5,215 nt of DNA, from the NCBI GenBank assembly GCA_937890875.1, contig CALAEB010000320.1, positions 1 to 5,215 of the forward strand. Direction: 5' to 3'. How positions within the stretch are numbered: the first letter of the stretch is position 1; each line of letters begins with the position of its first letter. Source of the stretch: an uncultured Anaerolineaceae bacterium. Lineage in GTDB: Bacteria; Chloroflexota; Anaerolineae; Anaerolineales; Anaerolineaceae. Under the pieces are notes generated by a model, which saw nothing but the letters and a program-made list of their open reading frames with translations, made no database searches and was not told the origin of the DNA. Shown one piece after another: positions 1 through 5,215 of this stretch. A program made the translations under genes and the position numbers.

Positions 1-296
1 AGTGTGGCAGGTTTCTCGACAAATACGTGCTTGTTGGCCAGAATCGCCGCGCGGACATAAACAGAATGGTATTGGTCCGGCGAGAGCACAAACACTGCTT
101 CCACGTTTTTGTCATTAATCAAATCAAAAGGAGATTCATAGGGTTTTGCGCAGTATTTTTTTGAAATGAATTCAACAAGCGAAGGAGAAACATCAGAGAC
201 TGCAGTGATTTCATATTTTTGAAACAAATTATTAAGGACAGGCAGATGCATTAACTGAGCGACGGTTCCCAAACCTATAACGCCAACTTTAATCAT
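1..296 (-). CDS. Gfo/Idh/MocA-family oxidoreductase, N-terminal part (cut by window edge)
   Basis: This is the first 98 codons of a probable NAD(P)-dependent sugar or polyol dehydrogenase; the rest lies beyond the left edge. Reading down from 296 the protein begins MIKVGVIGLGTVAQLMHLPV, a Rossmann dinucleotide-binding beta-alpha-beta turn with GLGTVA in the GxGxxA position and the family's usual following H/P residues. Near residues 62-72 comes a VEAVFVLSPDQYH segment, where the family has its V..TP...H motif, and at about 89-96 HVFVEKPA, the conserved EKP motif whose lysine usually contributes to catalysis. The start is supported by an AGAGG ribosome binding site four bases upstream. Family members oxidise, reduce or epimerise sugars and cyclitols in the cytoplasm; the C-terminal substrate domain is missing, so specificity cannot be judged. 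It follows the PHP gene on the same strand after 190 bp and is probably the fourth gene of the AraC-led operon. Family assignment is firm; substrate is unknown. Confidence 0.93.
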   Translation of the reverse strand, partial: MIKVGVIGLGTVAQLMHLPVLNNLFQKYEITAVSDVSPSLVEFISKKYCAKPYESPFDLINDKNVEAVFVLSPDQYHSVYVRAAILANKHVFVEKPAT

Positions 297-486
297 TTTT
301 CCTCTTTTCTATTTTGGTGTTTTTTTCGGCAATTCGAACCTTGAAAGGACATATGCTGAATTTCTGATCTTTTCCGATAACCGATCGGGAGATCTGAGCA
401 TCGACTCGGCTTTTTTTGCCTGCTGAAGACTCCCGTCCGTTTCAATCCGGATTCACGATCCGCAAGCCACTCCTGATAACGTTAAT
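297..486 (-). other. 190-bp gap with a possible decayed coding remnant
   Basis: This is the only sizeable gap in the left operon. No clear promoter or strong terminator is visible; a CCGAT/ATCGG stem with a 5-base loop at 375-386 lacks a convincing following T run on the minus strand. On the minus strand a frame with no good start, 452 down to the TAG at 309-311, reads protein-like: DGSLQQAKKAESML, then LSEKIRNSAYVLSRFELP. Just upstream, a different frame reads YQEWLADRES (from 478). Joined by a one-base shift near 443-450 these would give a coherent stretch of about 56 residues. It could be the tail of a deleted gene, a frameshifted C-terminal extension of the PHP protein, or chance. I do not call it a gene. 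Confidence 0.3.
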
Positions 487-1464
487 TTATTCAACATAGA
501 TTGGGCTGGTAAATCCGATCCGTTTCCCCGTTTCGCCGAGTGCATTGCCATAAAGCTCTGCCCGGACCCACCCGGGTTTTAATTCCAGATTGAAACTTGA
601 TTCCATCTTTGCCTCTTCAGGGGAACTGTAAATCACATTCCCGTTGGAAACGATTCGGATGCCGCTGACATCGATCCCAAAATCGCCCCAGATCGCTTTT
701 CGTTTCGTCTCGTCAATTTCGATTCGGCAACTGCAGATTCCGGATGGCATGGTATCTCCAATCGCAAAAGTCCGCTGGCCCGCCGAAATTTTGAAGTCAA
801 TGGCGGGGCCGGCTGTAACGTAAGTTCTGCCAGCCCGAATTGCGTCACAGACACTCCGTGTTGTGATCTCCCCATTTTCAACACCGATATAGGTTGCCGC
901 GGCATGTGCGCGGGTTTCTGTTTCCCAGTGCCAGTCGCGTCCGGCGGTTGCGGCGATTCTATATCCCTGATTCAGAATCTGAGTCCACATCCTGAATGAA
1001 AGCGCATTGTCAAAATGGGTGGTCGGGGCTGATTTAGACCATACCTCAATATAATTGATATTGTTCCAGTCACGCACCTGAAAATCCCAGTGACAGCCTG
1101 TACACATGGGACTGCCGATCTCAAATGGATGCGCAAGACCGATCACCCCGTTGACGTTTCTGATTTTTTCCAGATAAAAATCAATATCGGCAGGTTTCGC
1201 ATACCGCCAGTCAACATAGGATTCCGCACCAAGCACCAACATGTGACCGAAAAAAGTCGTCCATTCGATTCCCTCAACCACAGGAATTCGGGAAGCATCC
1301 GGATGGCTGGATAAATACGCGTGTGCGGAAAGCGTATTATGATCCGTCAGGGCGATTCCGTCGAACTGGTATTGTTCCGCCGTCCGGCAAAGTTCCTCCG
1401 GGGTAAATTTGCCGTCGCTGTGCAGCGTATGCGTATGCATTTCAAACGCTTTATATTGAATCAT
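487..1464 (-). CDS. PHP-domain metallohydrolase, CehA/McbA type
   Basis: A 325-aa probable cytoplasmic metal-dependent hydrolase (no signal peptide or membrane segment). The PHP fold is shown by its metal-ligand motifs in order: HTHTLHSDG at 10-18 (H10, H12, D17), ALTDHNT at 38-44 (H42), EGIEW at 64-68 (E67) with H74, GLAHPF at 109-114 (H112), IEVW at 139-142, and AGRDWHW at 174-180 (D177, H179). These match the multi-metal active site of PHP phosphoesterases and of CehA/McbA-type enzymes, which hydrolyse phosphate or other esters. After the catalytic domain, from about 210, RAGRTYVTAGPA begins the beta-rich C-terminal region usual in this family. The start at 1464 overlaps the upstream gene by 14 bp and has only a weak ribosome binding site (GAGCG), which suggests translational coupling. 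M9 is a less likely start because it touches the first metal motif. The paired C121xxC124H125 is unusual and could add a metal site. Substrate unknown; a phosphorylated or esterified sugar is an inference from the neighbours. Confidence 0.93.
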   Translation of the reverse strand: MIQYKAFEMHTHTLHSDGKFTPEELCRTAEQYQFDGIALTDHNTLSAHAYLSSHPDASRIPVVEGIEWTTFFGHMLVLGAESYVDWRYAKPADIDFYLEKIRNVNGVIGLAHPFEIGSPMCTGCHWDFQVRDWNNINYIEVWSKSAPTTHFDNALSFRMWTQILNQGYRIAATAGRDWHWETETRAHAAATYIGVENGEITTRSVCDAIRAGRTYVTAGPAIDFKISAGQRTFAIGDTMPSGICSCRIEIDETKRKAIWGDFGIDVSGIRIVSNGNVIYSSPEEAKMESSFNLELKPGWVRAELYGNALGETGKRIGFTSPIYVE

Positions 1465-1933
1465 CGGGACGCTCGCTGTTCTCGAATCCGGTAACCTTTA
1501 ATTCATAAGTTATCCGATCGCTGATAATCGCATGAACGTTCAGAACAGCTTTCCATCTGCCTGCCGCTGCTTTGTGCGGAATAAACCCCGGAGAAGCGTG
1601 GCTGGCGGAAATCATATGATCCTGTTCCGGGGCATGCCGATGGGCGCATCCCAAATATTCATTTTCATAATCCAAAGACAAAGTGACTAAATTTACCAGC
1701 GGCGCATAATCTCTCCAGCCAGTGTAGGCAGCGCGGTATTCCTGTGGGACATATTTCTCTATCCCTTTGATGATTTCCCGTTCCGCCAATTCTAAATCTT
1801 CAACTTTTTTCGGAAAATAGCGGCATTGAAATAACAGACTTGAATAATCTTTGTCAAGAATAAACGAAATTGGAACGTTCGTTTTTGAATTTTCGGGCTT
1901 CAGTATTAAGGTCTGGTCAAGAATCCTTTTCAT
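1451..1933 (-). CDS. Accessory protein resembling the N-terminal domain of CehA/McbA hydrolases
   Basis: A 160-aa soluble protein with no signal peptide. From memory of the family, its core resembles the domain of about 150 residues that precedes the PHP domain in longer CehA/McbA-type hydrolases: LVTLSLDYENEYLGCAHRH at 82-100 (GCAHRH at 95-100), SPGFIP at 114-119, and AGRWKAVLNVHAII at 124-137 followed by the beta strand YELKVTG at 143-149. In that family this region appears to be a beta-rich domain of uncertain role, perhaps ligand binding or assembly. Here it is a separate gene directly upstream of the PHP enzyme and overlapping it by 14 bp (this protein ends DDSI with its TAA at 1451-1453), so the two are probably made in equal amounts and may form a complex. 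Its start lies 13 bp after the AraC stop codon and has a weak ribosome binding site, consistent with coupled translation. It could instead be a once-fused gene split by a frameshift. An unnamed role is safest. Confidence 0.85.
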   Translation of the reverse strand: MKRILDQTLILKPENSKTNVPISFILDKDYSSLLFQCRYFPKKVEDLELAEREIIKGIEKYVPQEYRAAYTGWRDYAPLVNLVTLSLDYENEYLGCAHRHAPEQDHMISASHASPGFIPHKAAAGRWKAVLNVHAIISDRITYELKVTGFENSERPDDSI

Positions 1934-1946
1934 AACTCAACACTTT

Positions 1947-2798
1947 CTAATAATAAAAAAGTTCATTATTAATGAATGTTTCCGTTTCGGAAAAACCCTG
2001 ATTACTTTTTTTATGCAATGAACGGTAAGCGGATGGAGAGATTTTTTTTCGCAATTTAAACTGACGGTGAAAATCTGAAAAATCCACAAAACCGACGTCG
2101 ATCGCAATTTGGGAAATCGTCTTTTTTGTGGTGACAATCATCTCAGACGCTTTAATGATTCGATAATCGATGATATATTTTTGAGGCGATTTATGCAGAT
2201 TGGCAATAAAAAGCCTATACAGATAGGAACGGTTGATGAACAGGGCGTCCGCCAGATCCTGGACGGTGATTTTTTTTGAGTAATTATTGTGGATCAGCCG
2301 AAGGCAATCTTCAATATATTGAGACTGGGTTTTTATCGAGTTTTCATAAGGTTTGATTTGGGAGAAAAAAAGAGTAATCAGATCGGGGAAACTTGTTTTT
2401 TGATTCCGCGGAAGAATTTGGGTGATGCAGATCTGGCTAAGCAGCTCCCGGATTTTGTCTTTGGAGGTCATTATGCAGTAAATAGGTTTCTTTCGTGTTA
2501 TTCCTGTGGCGATTACCAGATCTTCAATTTGCTGGCCTTTGATTCCCATCCAGAAATATTCCCATGGGTTTTCCTGGCTTGGATAATAGGTATATGCTTC
2601 ACCGGGGAATTTAACAAATCCCGATCCCTCTGTCAGACAATAAGTGTAGTCTTCGGTCTGCAGCCAGCCCATGCCATCGGTCACGTAGTGGATTCGAAAG
2701 TGTTCACGAATATACGACGGAATTATTCTGGAGGAATCACCAATTTCCCAACCCAATCCTGCCGGCTTGAAATCTGAATTATCCGCTGTATTAAACAT
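1947..2798 (-). CDS. AraC-family transcriptional regulator with sugar-sensing cupin domain
   Basis: A 283-aa cytoplasmic DNA-binding regulator. Residues about 20-110 form the AraC-type cupin sensor domain, with HFRIHYVTDGMGWL at 33-46, GSGFVKFPGEAYTYYP at 58-73 and WEYFWMGIKG at 79-88, a pattern common in regulators of sugar utilisation. The C-terminal part carries two helix-turn-helix motifs: ITVQDLADALFINRSYLYRLF at 177-197 and TISQIAIDVGFVDFSDFHRQF at 227-247, ending in the family signature SPSAYR (254-259). I chose the start at 2798 because an AAGGA ribosome binding site lies five bases upstream and the sensor domain normally begins close to the N terminus. The open frame extends to an ATG at 2900, but the extra 34 residues lack family character and would cover the promoter region. 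It is the first gene of the left operon and is divergent from the transporter operon, the usual position for a local regulator of both. The tail after residue 260 is longer than typical and looks unstructured. This gene appears more A/T-rich than the PHP genes. Confidence 0.93.
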   Translation of the reverse strand: MFNTADNSDFKPAGLGWEIGDSSRIIPSYIREHFRIHYVTDGMGWLQTEDYTYCLTEGSGFVKFPGEAYTYYPSQENPWEYFWMGIKGQQIEDLVIATGITRKKPIYCIMTSKDKIRELLSQICITQILPRNQKTSFPDLITLFFSQIKPYENSIKTQSQYIEDCLRLIHNNYSKKITVQDLADALFINRSYLYRLFIANLHKSPQKYIIDYRIIKASEMIVTTKKTISQIAIDVGFVDFSDFHRQFKLRKKISPSAYRSLHKKSNQGFSETETFINNELFYY

Positions 2799-2862
2799 AA
2801 TGATCCTTACTAAACATATTGCAATGTGCTCTTCGAAAAGAACCGGCCTGTTCCTGTTACTA

Positions 2863-2890
2863 ACGATATCATGATATTTGGCTAAGTCAA
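2863..2890 (-). promoter_or_regulatory. Candidate promoter of the AraC-PHP operon
   Basis: On the minus strand TTGACT (2890-2885) matches five of six bases of a -35 box. It is followed after 16 bases by TATCGT (2868-2863), a fair -10 box preceded by TGA, giving an extended -10. Transcription would begin near 2856, leaving a leader of about 57 bases. The perfect palindrome at 2866-2877 covers the -10 box, so a repressor bound there could block initiation. A better -35 hexamer, TTGACA at 2930-2925, has no good -10 at normal spacing. Confidence 0.5.
2866..2877. repeat. Perfect 12-bp palindrome, candidate operator
   Basis: ATATCATGATAT is its own reverse complement. It sits inside the candidate araC promoter, covering the -10 element and part of the spacer. 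Such a site could bind a dimeric regulator; AraC proteins more often use direct repeats, so the binder is uncertain. A/T-rich palindromes of this size also occur by chance. Confidence 0.4.
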
Positions 2891-2918
2891 CATAATGCAA
2901 TATCTTTGAAACAATAAT

Positions 2919-2933
2919 CCTTGATTGTCAAGG
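2919..2933. repeat. Inverted repeat CCTTGA-3-TCAAGG, candidate operator on the transporter -35
   Basis: CCTTGA (2919-2924) and TCAAGG (2928-2933) are perfect inverted repeats with a 3-base spacer. They cover the -35 hexamer of the candidate transporter promoter, a typical place for a repressor or for an activator contacting RNA polymerase. The stem is too short, and it lacks a following T run, to be read as a terminator. Confidence 0.5.
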
Positions 2934-2950
2934 CAGCAAAAGGCTATTAT
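2921..2950 (+). promoter_or_regulatory. Candidate promoter of the transporter operon
   Basis: TTGATT (2921-2926) and TATTAT (2945-2950) are separated by 18 bases. The -10 box matches the sigma70/sigmaA consensus at five of six positions and the -35 at four of six. Transcription would begin near 2957 and leave a leader of about 42 bases before the first permease. The imperfect -35 fits a promoter needing an activator, as expected beside an AraC-family gene. Confidence 0.6.
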
Positions 2951-2965
2951 TTTTTTAATACAAAT

Positions 2966-2984
2966 CGAAAAAGGCATTTTTTCG
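2966..2984 (+). promoter_or_regulatory. Small A/T-rich hairpin in the transporter leader
   Basis: CGAAAAA (2966-2972) can pair with TTTTTCG (2978-2984) around a 5-base loop. The hairpin would end four bases before the AGGA ribosome binding site at 2989-2992. It is weak because five of its seven pairs are A-U. It may modestly affect translation or simply reflect low-complexity sequence. Confidence 0.25.
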
Positions 2985-2998
2985 GAAAAGGACGTTTT

Positions 2999-3865
2999 AT
3001 GGAAAAGAGAAGTTCCTGCCGTAAACAAAAAAATCACCGTTCAAGCCTGATTTGGTTTTTGTTTCTGCTCCCTGCAATTTTGGGCATCATCCTTTTTATT
3101 GCATATCCTACGATTGAATCATTCCGGCTGAGTTTTTTTAAGTCCAATGGGACGGTTGAAAAATTCGTCGGATTGAAAAATTACATCTACGTTTTTAATA
3201 ACGAGGTTTTCAGAAAAGCGTTTTTTAATACTTTCATGATCACCTTTTTCCAAATTGTGATCACACTCCCGATTGCTTTTCTGATCGCATGCGGGATTAA
3301 TTATTTGGAGATCGGCAAGAATCTTCTCAAATGCCTGTTTTTCATTCCGTATGTAACGCCGGCAATCGCAGCTGGAACGCTTTTCCTTTTTGTTCTGCAT
3401 CCCAACGGCATTTTGAACCAGTTCACAGGGCTTTTGGGGATTCCGTCCATTTCATGGCTTGAAAACGGATGGTCGGCAAGATTCGGGGCCGTTTTCCTGT
3501 CTGTATGGCGGGGGATGGGTTTTAACGTGGTTATTTTCCTGGCTTATCTGCAGGCAATTTCGCCGGAATATTATGAAGCGGCGCAGATCGATGGTTGCGG
3601 CGGGGTACAGTCAATGCGTTATATTACACTTCCGCTTATGAAGAACGCTTTCGGCGTTCTTTTTATTATGGGGTGGATTAATGGGCTGCAACGGTTTACC
3701 GATGTCTATGCTTTAGGCGGAATGACAGGTTCTCCGGCGCGTGCGCTGCATACATTGGTGGCGTTCATTTATGAGCGAGGTTTCGGAAATTTCGAGTTCG
3801 GTGTCGCTTCCGCTGCATCATATATCCTGTTCGCAATCATTTTCATATTCACTTTGTTTAATTGA
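2999..3865 (+). CDS. Sugar ABC transporter permease, MalF/UgpA type (3' end frameshifted)
   Basis: A 288-aa integral inner-membrane protein, one half of the channel of a carbohydrate-type ABC importer. Hydrophobic segments lie at about 17-37, 75-100, 112-134, 162-185, 212-232 and 265-286, the expected six. The N-terminal pattern LLPAILGIILFIAYP (23-37) and the cytoplasmic coupling loop EAAQIDGCGGVQSMRYITLP (193-212), with EAA and a glycine six residues after E193, identify the family (COG1175). The start at 2999 has an AGGA site six bases upstream; an in-frame ATG at 2921 lies on the promoter and adds an atypical N terminus. The frame closes at TGA right after FTLFN, but the next frame continues KVTETK to a TAA at 3883-3885. 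Family members usually end in an F/W-K-V-like tail, so one G has probably been lost near 3863. Only the last few residues are affected and the product may still work. It is followed after 35 bp by its partner permease. Confidence 0.95.
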   Translation: MEKRSSCRKQKNHRSSLIWFLFLLPAILGIILFIAYPTIESFRLSFFKSNGTVEKFVGLKNYIYVFNNEVFRKAFFNTFMITFFQIVITLPIAFLIACGINYLEIGKNLLKCLFFIPYVTPAIAAGTLFLFVLHPNGILNQFTGLLGIPSISWLENGWSARFGAVFLSVWRGMGFNVVIFLAYLQAISPEYYEAAQIDGCGGVQSMRYITLPLMKNAFGVLFIMGWINGLQRFTDVYALGGMTGSPARALHTLVAFIYERGFGNFEFGVASAASYILFAIIFIFTLFN

Positions 3866-3900
3866 AAGTAACAGAAACGAAATAAGAGATGGGTGGAAAA

Positions 3901-4743
3901 ATGAAAGATAACTACAAAAAAAGGAAGAAGACTCAGAATCTTGTGTTGTTCCTCATTCTGCTGTTGGTCGGTATTCTGTTTATTATGCCGTTTGTTTGGA
4001 TGACAGTTGTTTCTTTCGAGCGATATGCCAACATCCAGCCGCCATTCCCTCCATCGTTCACGATTAAAAATCCATCCCTGTTTAATTTTAAAGTAATAAC
4101 CGAAAATGGCAATCTCACCCGGGCCTATAAAAATTCGCTCATCGTTGCCGTATGTTCTGTCTTGGTGAATATTGTCTCGGTCATGATGGCGGGATATGCA
4201 CTTTCCAAAGGCAAATTTAAAGGGAAGAAAGTTGTTCTGATCATCATCCTGGCTACAATGATGATTCCGTTTGAGACACGGATGATTCCCATGTATAAAA
4301 TGTTTGCGAAAATAGGCTTGACGAATAATTTTATTCCCCTGATTGTTCCGAATATTATTGACGCGTTGGGAATTATGTTGGCAAAAAACTATTTTGATTC
4401 CCTCCCCACTAGCCTTGGTGAAGCGGCGGAAATGGATGGAGCCGGATCATTCAGGACTTTTTTCCAGATATACCTTCCGTTGACATCTCCCATTGCTGCG
4501 ACAATCGTGATCCTTAAATTTATGGACAGCTGGAATGCGTTTCTTTGGCCGCTGGTCATACTGACCGGGCGCGAAACCAGAACTGTGCCTGTGTTTATTT
4601 CGGCTTTCTCTTATGGAACCCGTATGGCGGGCAGCACGATGACCGTGGCATTTCTTGGGATTATCCCGGTTGTAATCGTTTTTCTCATTCTTCAGAAGTA
4701 TATTATCCAGAGCATCGCGCTGAGCGGTGTGAAGGGTGAATAA
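3901..4743 (+). CDS. Sugar ABC transporter permease, MalG/UgpE type
   Basis: The second channel subunit of the importer, 280 aa from the chosen start. After a basic, cytoplasmic N terminus (KKRKK) come hydrophobic segments at about 12-36, 79-100, 110-130, 143-163, 196-221 and 248-268. The coupling loop SLGEAAEMDGAGSFRTFFQI (171-190) holds the EAA motif at 174-176 and G180, which docks on the ATPase. The ending IIQSIALSGVKG (268-279) is a hallmark of this family (COG0395). The start at 3901 follows a GGTGG site by four bases; an in-frame ATG at 3889 is possible but has AAGAG immediately against it, too close for normal initiation. The gene is complete and its length is normal. It sits between the first permease and the binding protein and is co-transcribed with both. 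Substrate class is probably an oligosaccharide, sugar or glycerophosphate-like compound; the sequence alone does not say which. Confidence 0.95.
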   Translation: MKDNYKKRKKTQNLVLFLILLLVGILFIMPFVWMTVVSFERYANIQPPFPPSFTIKNPSLFNFKVITENGNLTRAYKNSLIVAVCSVLVNIVSVMMAGYALSKGKFKGKKVVLIIILATMMIPFETRMIPMYKMFAKIGLTNNFIPLIVPNIIDALGIMLAKNYFDSLPTSLGEAAEMDGAGSFRTFFQIYLPLTSPIAATIVILKFMDSWNAFLWPLVILTGRETRTVPVFISAFSYGTRMAGSTMTVAFLGIIPVVIVFLILQKYIIQSIALSGVKGE

Positions 4744-4760
4744 AGTGAAAGGGAAAGATA

Positions 4761-5215
4761 ATGAAGAGACGTTTATACCTTATTGTGATGGTGGTTGCTC
4801 TGATTGCAATCACAGGTTTATCCGCTGTTTATGCGGCGGATAAAACCATTGTCAGGGTCCAGTTGATCGGTGACTTCCAGCAGGAAGACGCAACGGATCC
4901 AATTTCCGGAGAGACAAAAAAGGGCGTTCATGTTCTTGAAGAAGCGTTCGAAGAACAATATCCTGAATACGATTTGCAATACATCATCATGGGATGGGAC
5001 GATTATCAGAAAAAAACGCAATCGATGATGATCTCCGGAGAAGCGGATGTTTATCAGGCACCAGGTATTGCCAGTCTGGCTGAGCAGGGGCTGCTCGAGC
5101 CGTTGCAGCCTTATATCGATGCGGAAAACTTTGATCTGGGCGTCTATATTGACAATCAGGTTGATGGCTGGAAAGTTGTCGGGCCGGATGAAAGTTTTCC
5201 GCATCGATATAAGGC
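4761..5215 (+). CDS. Extracellular solute-binding protein of the sugar ABC importer, N-terminal part (cut by window edge)
   Basis: The first 151 codons of a family 1 carbohydrate-binding protein; a complete member is about 400-450 residues, so most lies beyond the right edge. It begins MKRRLYLIVMVVALIAITGL, a classic signal peptide with a basic N terminus and hydrophobic core, and has likely signal peptidase I cleavage around VYA/AD (after residue 25 or 26). There is no cysteine lipobox, so it would be a soluble periplasmic or secreted protein rather than a lipoprotein. The mature part shows the family order: a first beta strand (IVRVQLIG), a helix ending EEQYPEYDL, a second strand (QYIIMGWDDY), QKKTQSMMISGEADVYQAPG and AEQGLLEPLQPYI, where a G..D.. 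segment precedes the hinge. The start has an AGGGA site and lies 17 bp after the permease stop. Binding protein after permeases is less common than before. The last residues (SFPHRYK) look atypical and may hide another frameshift. Confidence 0.92.
   Translation, partial: MKRRLYLIVMVVALIAITGLSAVYAADKTIVRVQLIGDFQQEDATDPISGETKKGVHVLEEAFEEQYPEYDLQYIIMGWDDYQKKTQSMMISGEADVYQAPGIASLAEQGLLEPLQPYIDAENFDLGVYIDNQVDGWKVVGPDESFPHRYK

Larger units (their letters stand above)
2799..2998. promoter_or_regulatory. Divergent control region between the regulator and transporter operons
   Basis: About 200 A/T-rich bases separate the AraC start from the first permease start. The region contains one candidate promoter in each direction, two perfect short palindromes that overlap them, a distant 8-bp inverted repeat (ATATTGCA at 2816-2823 and TGCAATAT at 2896-2903), and a hairpin in the transporter leader. 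A local AraC-family protein would be expected to act here. No riboswitch or small RNA is evident. Confidence 0.75.

Noticed and set aside
375..386. CCGAT/ATCGG stem as a rho-independent terminator
   Set aside because: Only five pairs, with no convincing T run after it on the minus strand; the oxidoreductase is probably read through from the operon.
1937..2137. 66-codon minus-strand frame near the AraC 3' end
   Set aside because: It is an alternative frame inside the DNA-binding domain of the AraC gene and has no protein-family character.
2289..2777. 162-codon open frame on the plus strand
   Set aside because: It lies wholly opposite the well-supported AraC gene, has no ribosome binding site and no recognisable domain.
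2799..2900. Longer AraC start at 2900, adding 34 residues
   Set aside because: The extension lacks family character, covers the candidate promoter and palindrome, and the internal ATG at 2798 has a strong AAGGA site at good spacing.
2919..2933. CCTTGA/TCAAGG hairpin as a terminator
   Set aside because: The stem is short, and no T run follows directly; its position on the -35 box fits an operator better.
2921..2998. Longer first-permease start at 2921
   Set aside because: It overlaps the -35/-10 promoter, has no ribosome binding site, and encodes an atypical N terminus; the ATG at 2999 has an AGGA site.
4818..5204. 128-codon open frame on the minus strand
   Set aside because: It is antisense to the binding protein, which has a convincing signal peptide and family pattern.
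1..5215. CRISPR arrays, tRNAs, insertion sequences, toxin-antitoxin or defence genes
   Set aside because: No regularly spaced repeats, transposase or toxin-like frames, or cloverleaf-like sequences were found when reading both strands.

Overview
This window looks like a bacterial carbohydrate-type uptake and catabolism locus built from two divergent operons around a control region of about 200 bp. Base composition is moderate to low in G+C, with A/T-rich intergenic DNA and strong AGGA-type ribosome binding sites. Gene content resembles anaerobic saprophytes or gut bacteria such as Clostridia, Spirochaetes or Anaerolineae. I cannot name the organism. The solute-binding protein has a type I signal peptide without a lipobox cysteine, which would be unusual for a classical Firmicute.

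Minus strand, transcribed from about 2856 down to the left edge: an AraC-family regulator (start revised to 2798); a 160-aa accessory protein that resembles the N-terminal domain of long CehA/McbA-type metallohydrolases; a 325-aa PHP-domain metallohydrolase overlapping it by 14 bp; a 190-bp gap that may hold a decayed coding remnant; and the first 98 codons of a Gfo/Idh/MocA-type NAD(P)-dependent oxidoreductase, cut by the window edge.

Plus strand, from about 2957 to the right edge: two inner-membrane permeases of the carbohydrate uptake-1 type (MalF/UgpA-like, then MalG/UgpE-like) and the first 151 codons of their extracellular solute-binding protein, also cut by the window edge. The first permease appears to end early through a one-base frameshift that removes only its last few residues. 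No ATP-binding subunit is seen.

Between the operons (2799-2998) are a good sigma70/A-type promoter for the transporter operon, a plausible promoter for the regulator operon, and perfect inverted repeats overlapping each. The simplest model is that the AraC protein senses a small carbohydrate or a phosphorylated/esterified derivative and controls both operons. The transporter imports the substrate, the PHP enzyme hydrolyses an ester (perhaps phosphate) bond, and the Gfo/Idh enzyme oxidises or epimerises the sugar or polyol. The substrate is not known from the sequence. No CRISPR array, tRNA, rRNA or insertion sequence was seen. Nothing here clearly amounts to a new system. The most informative oddities are the two-gene PHP arrangement, the permease frameshift and the palindromes in the control region.
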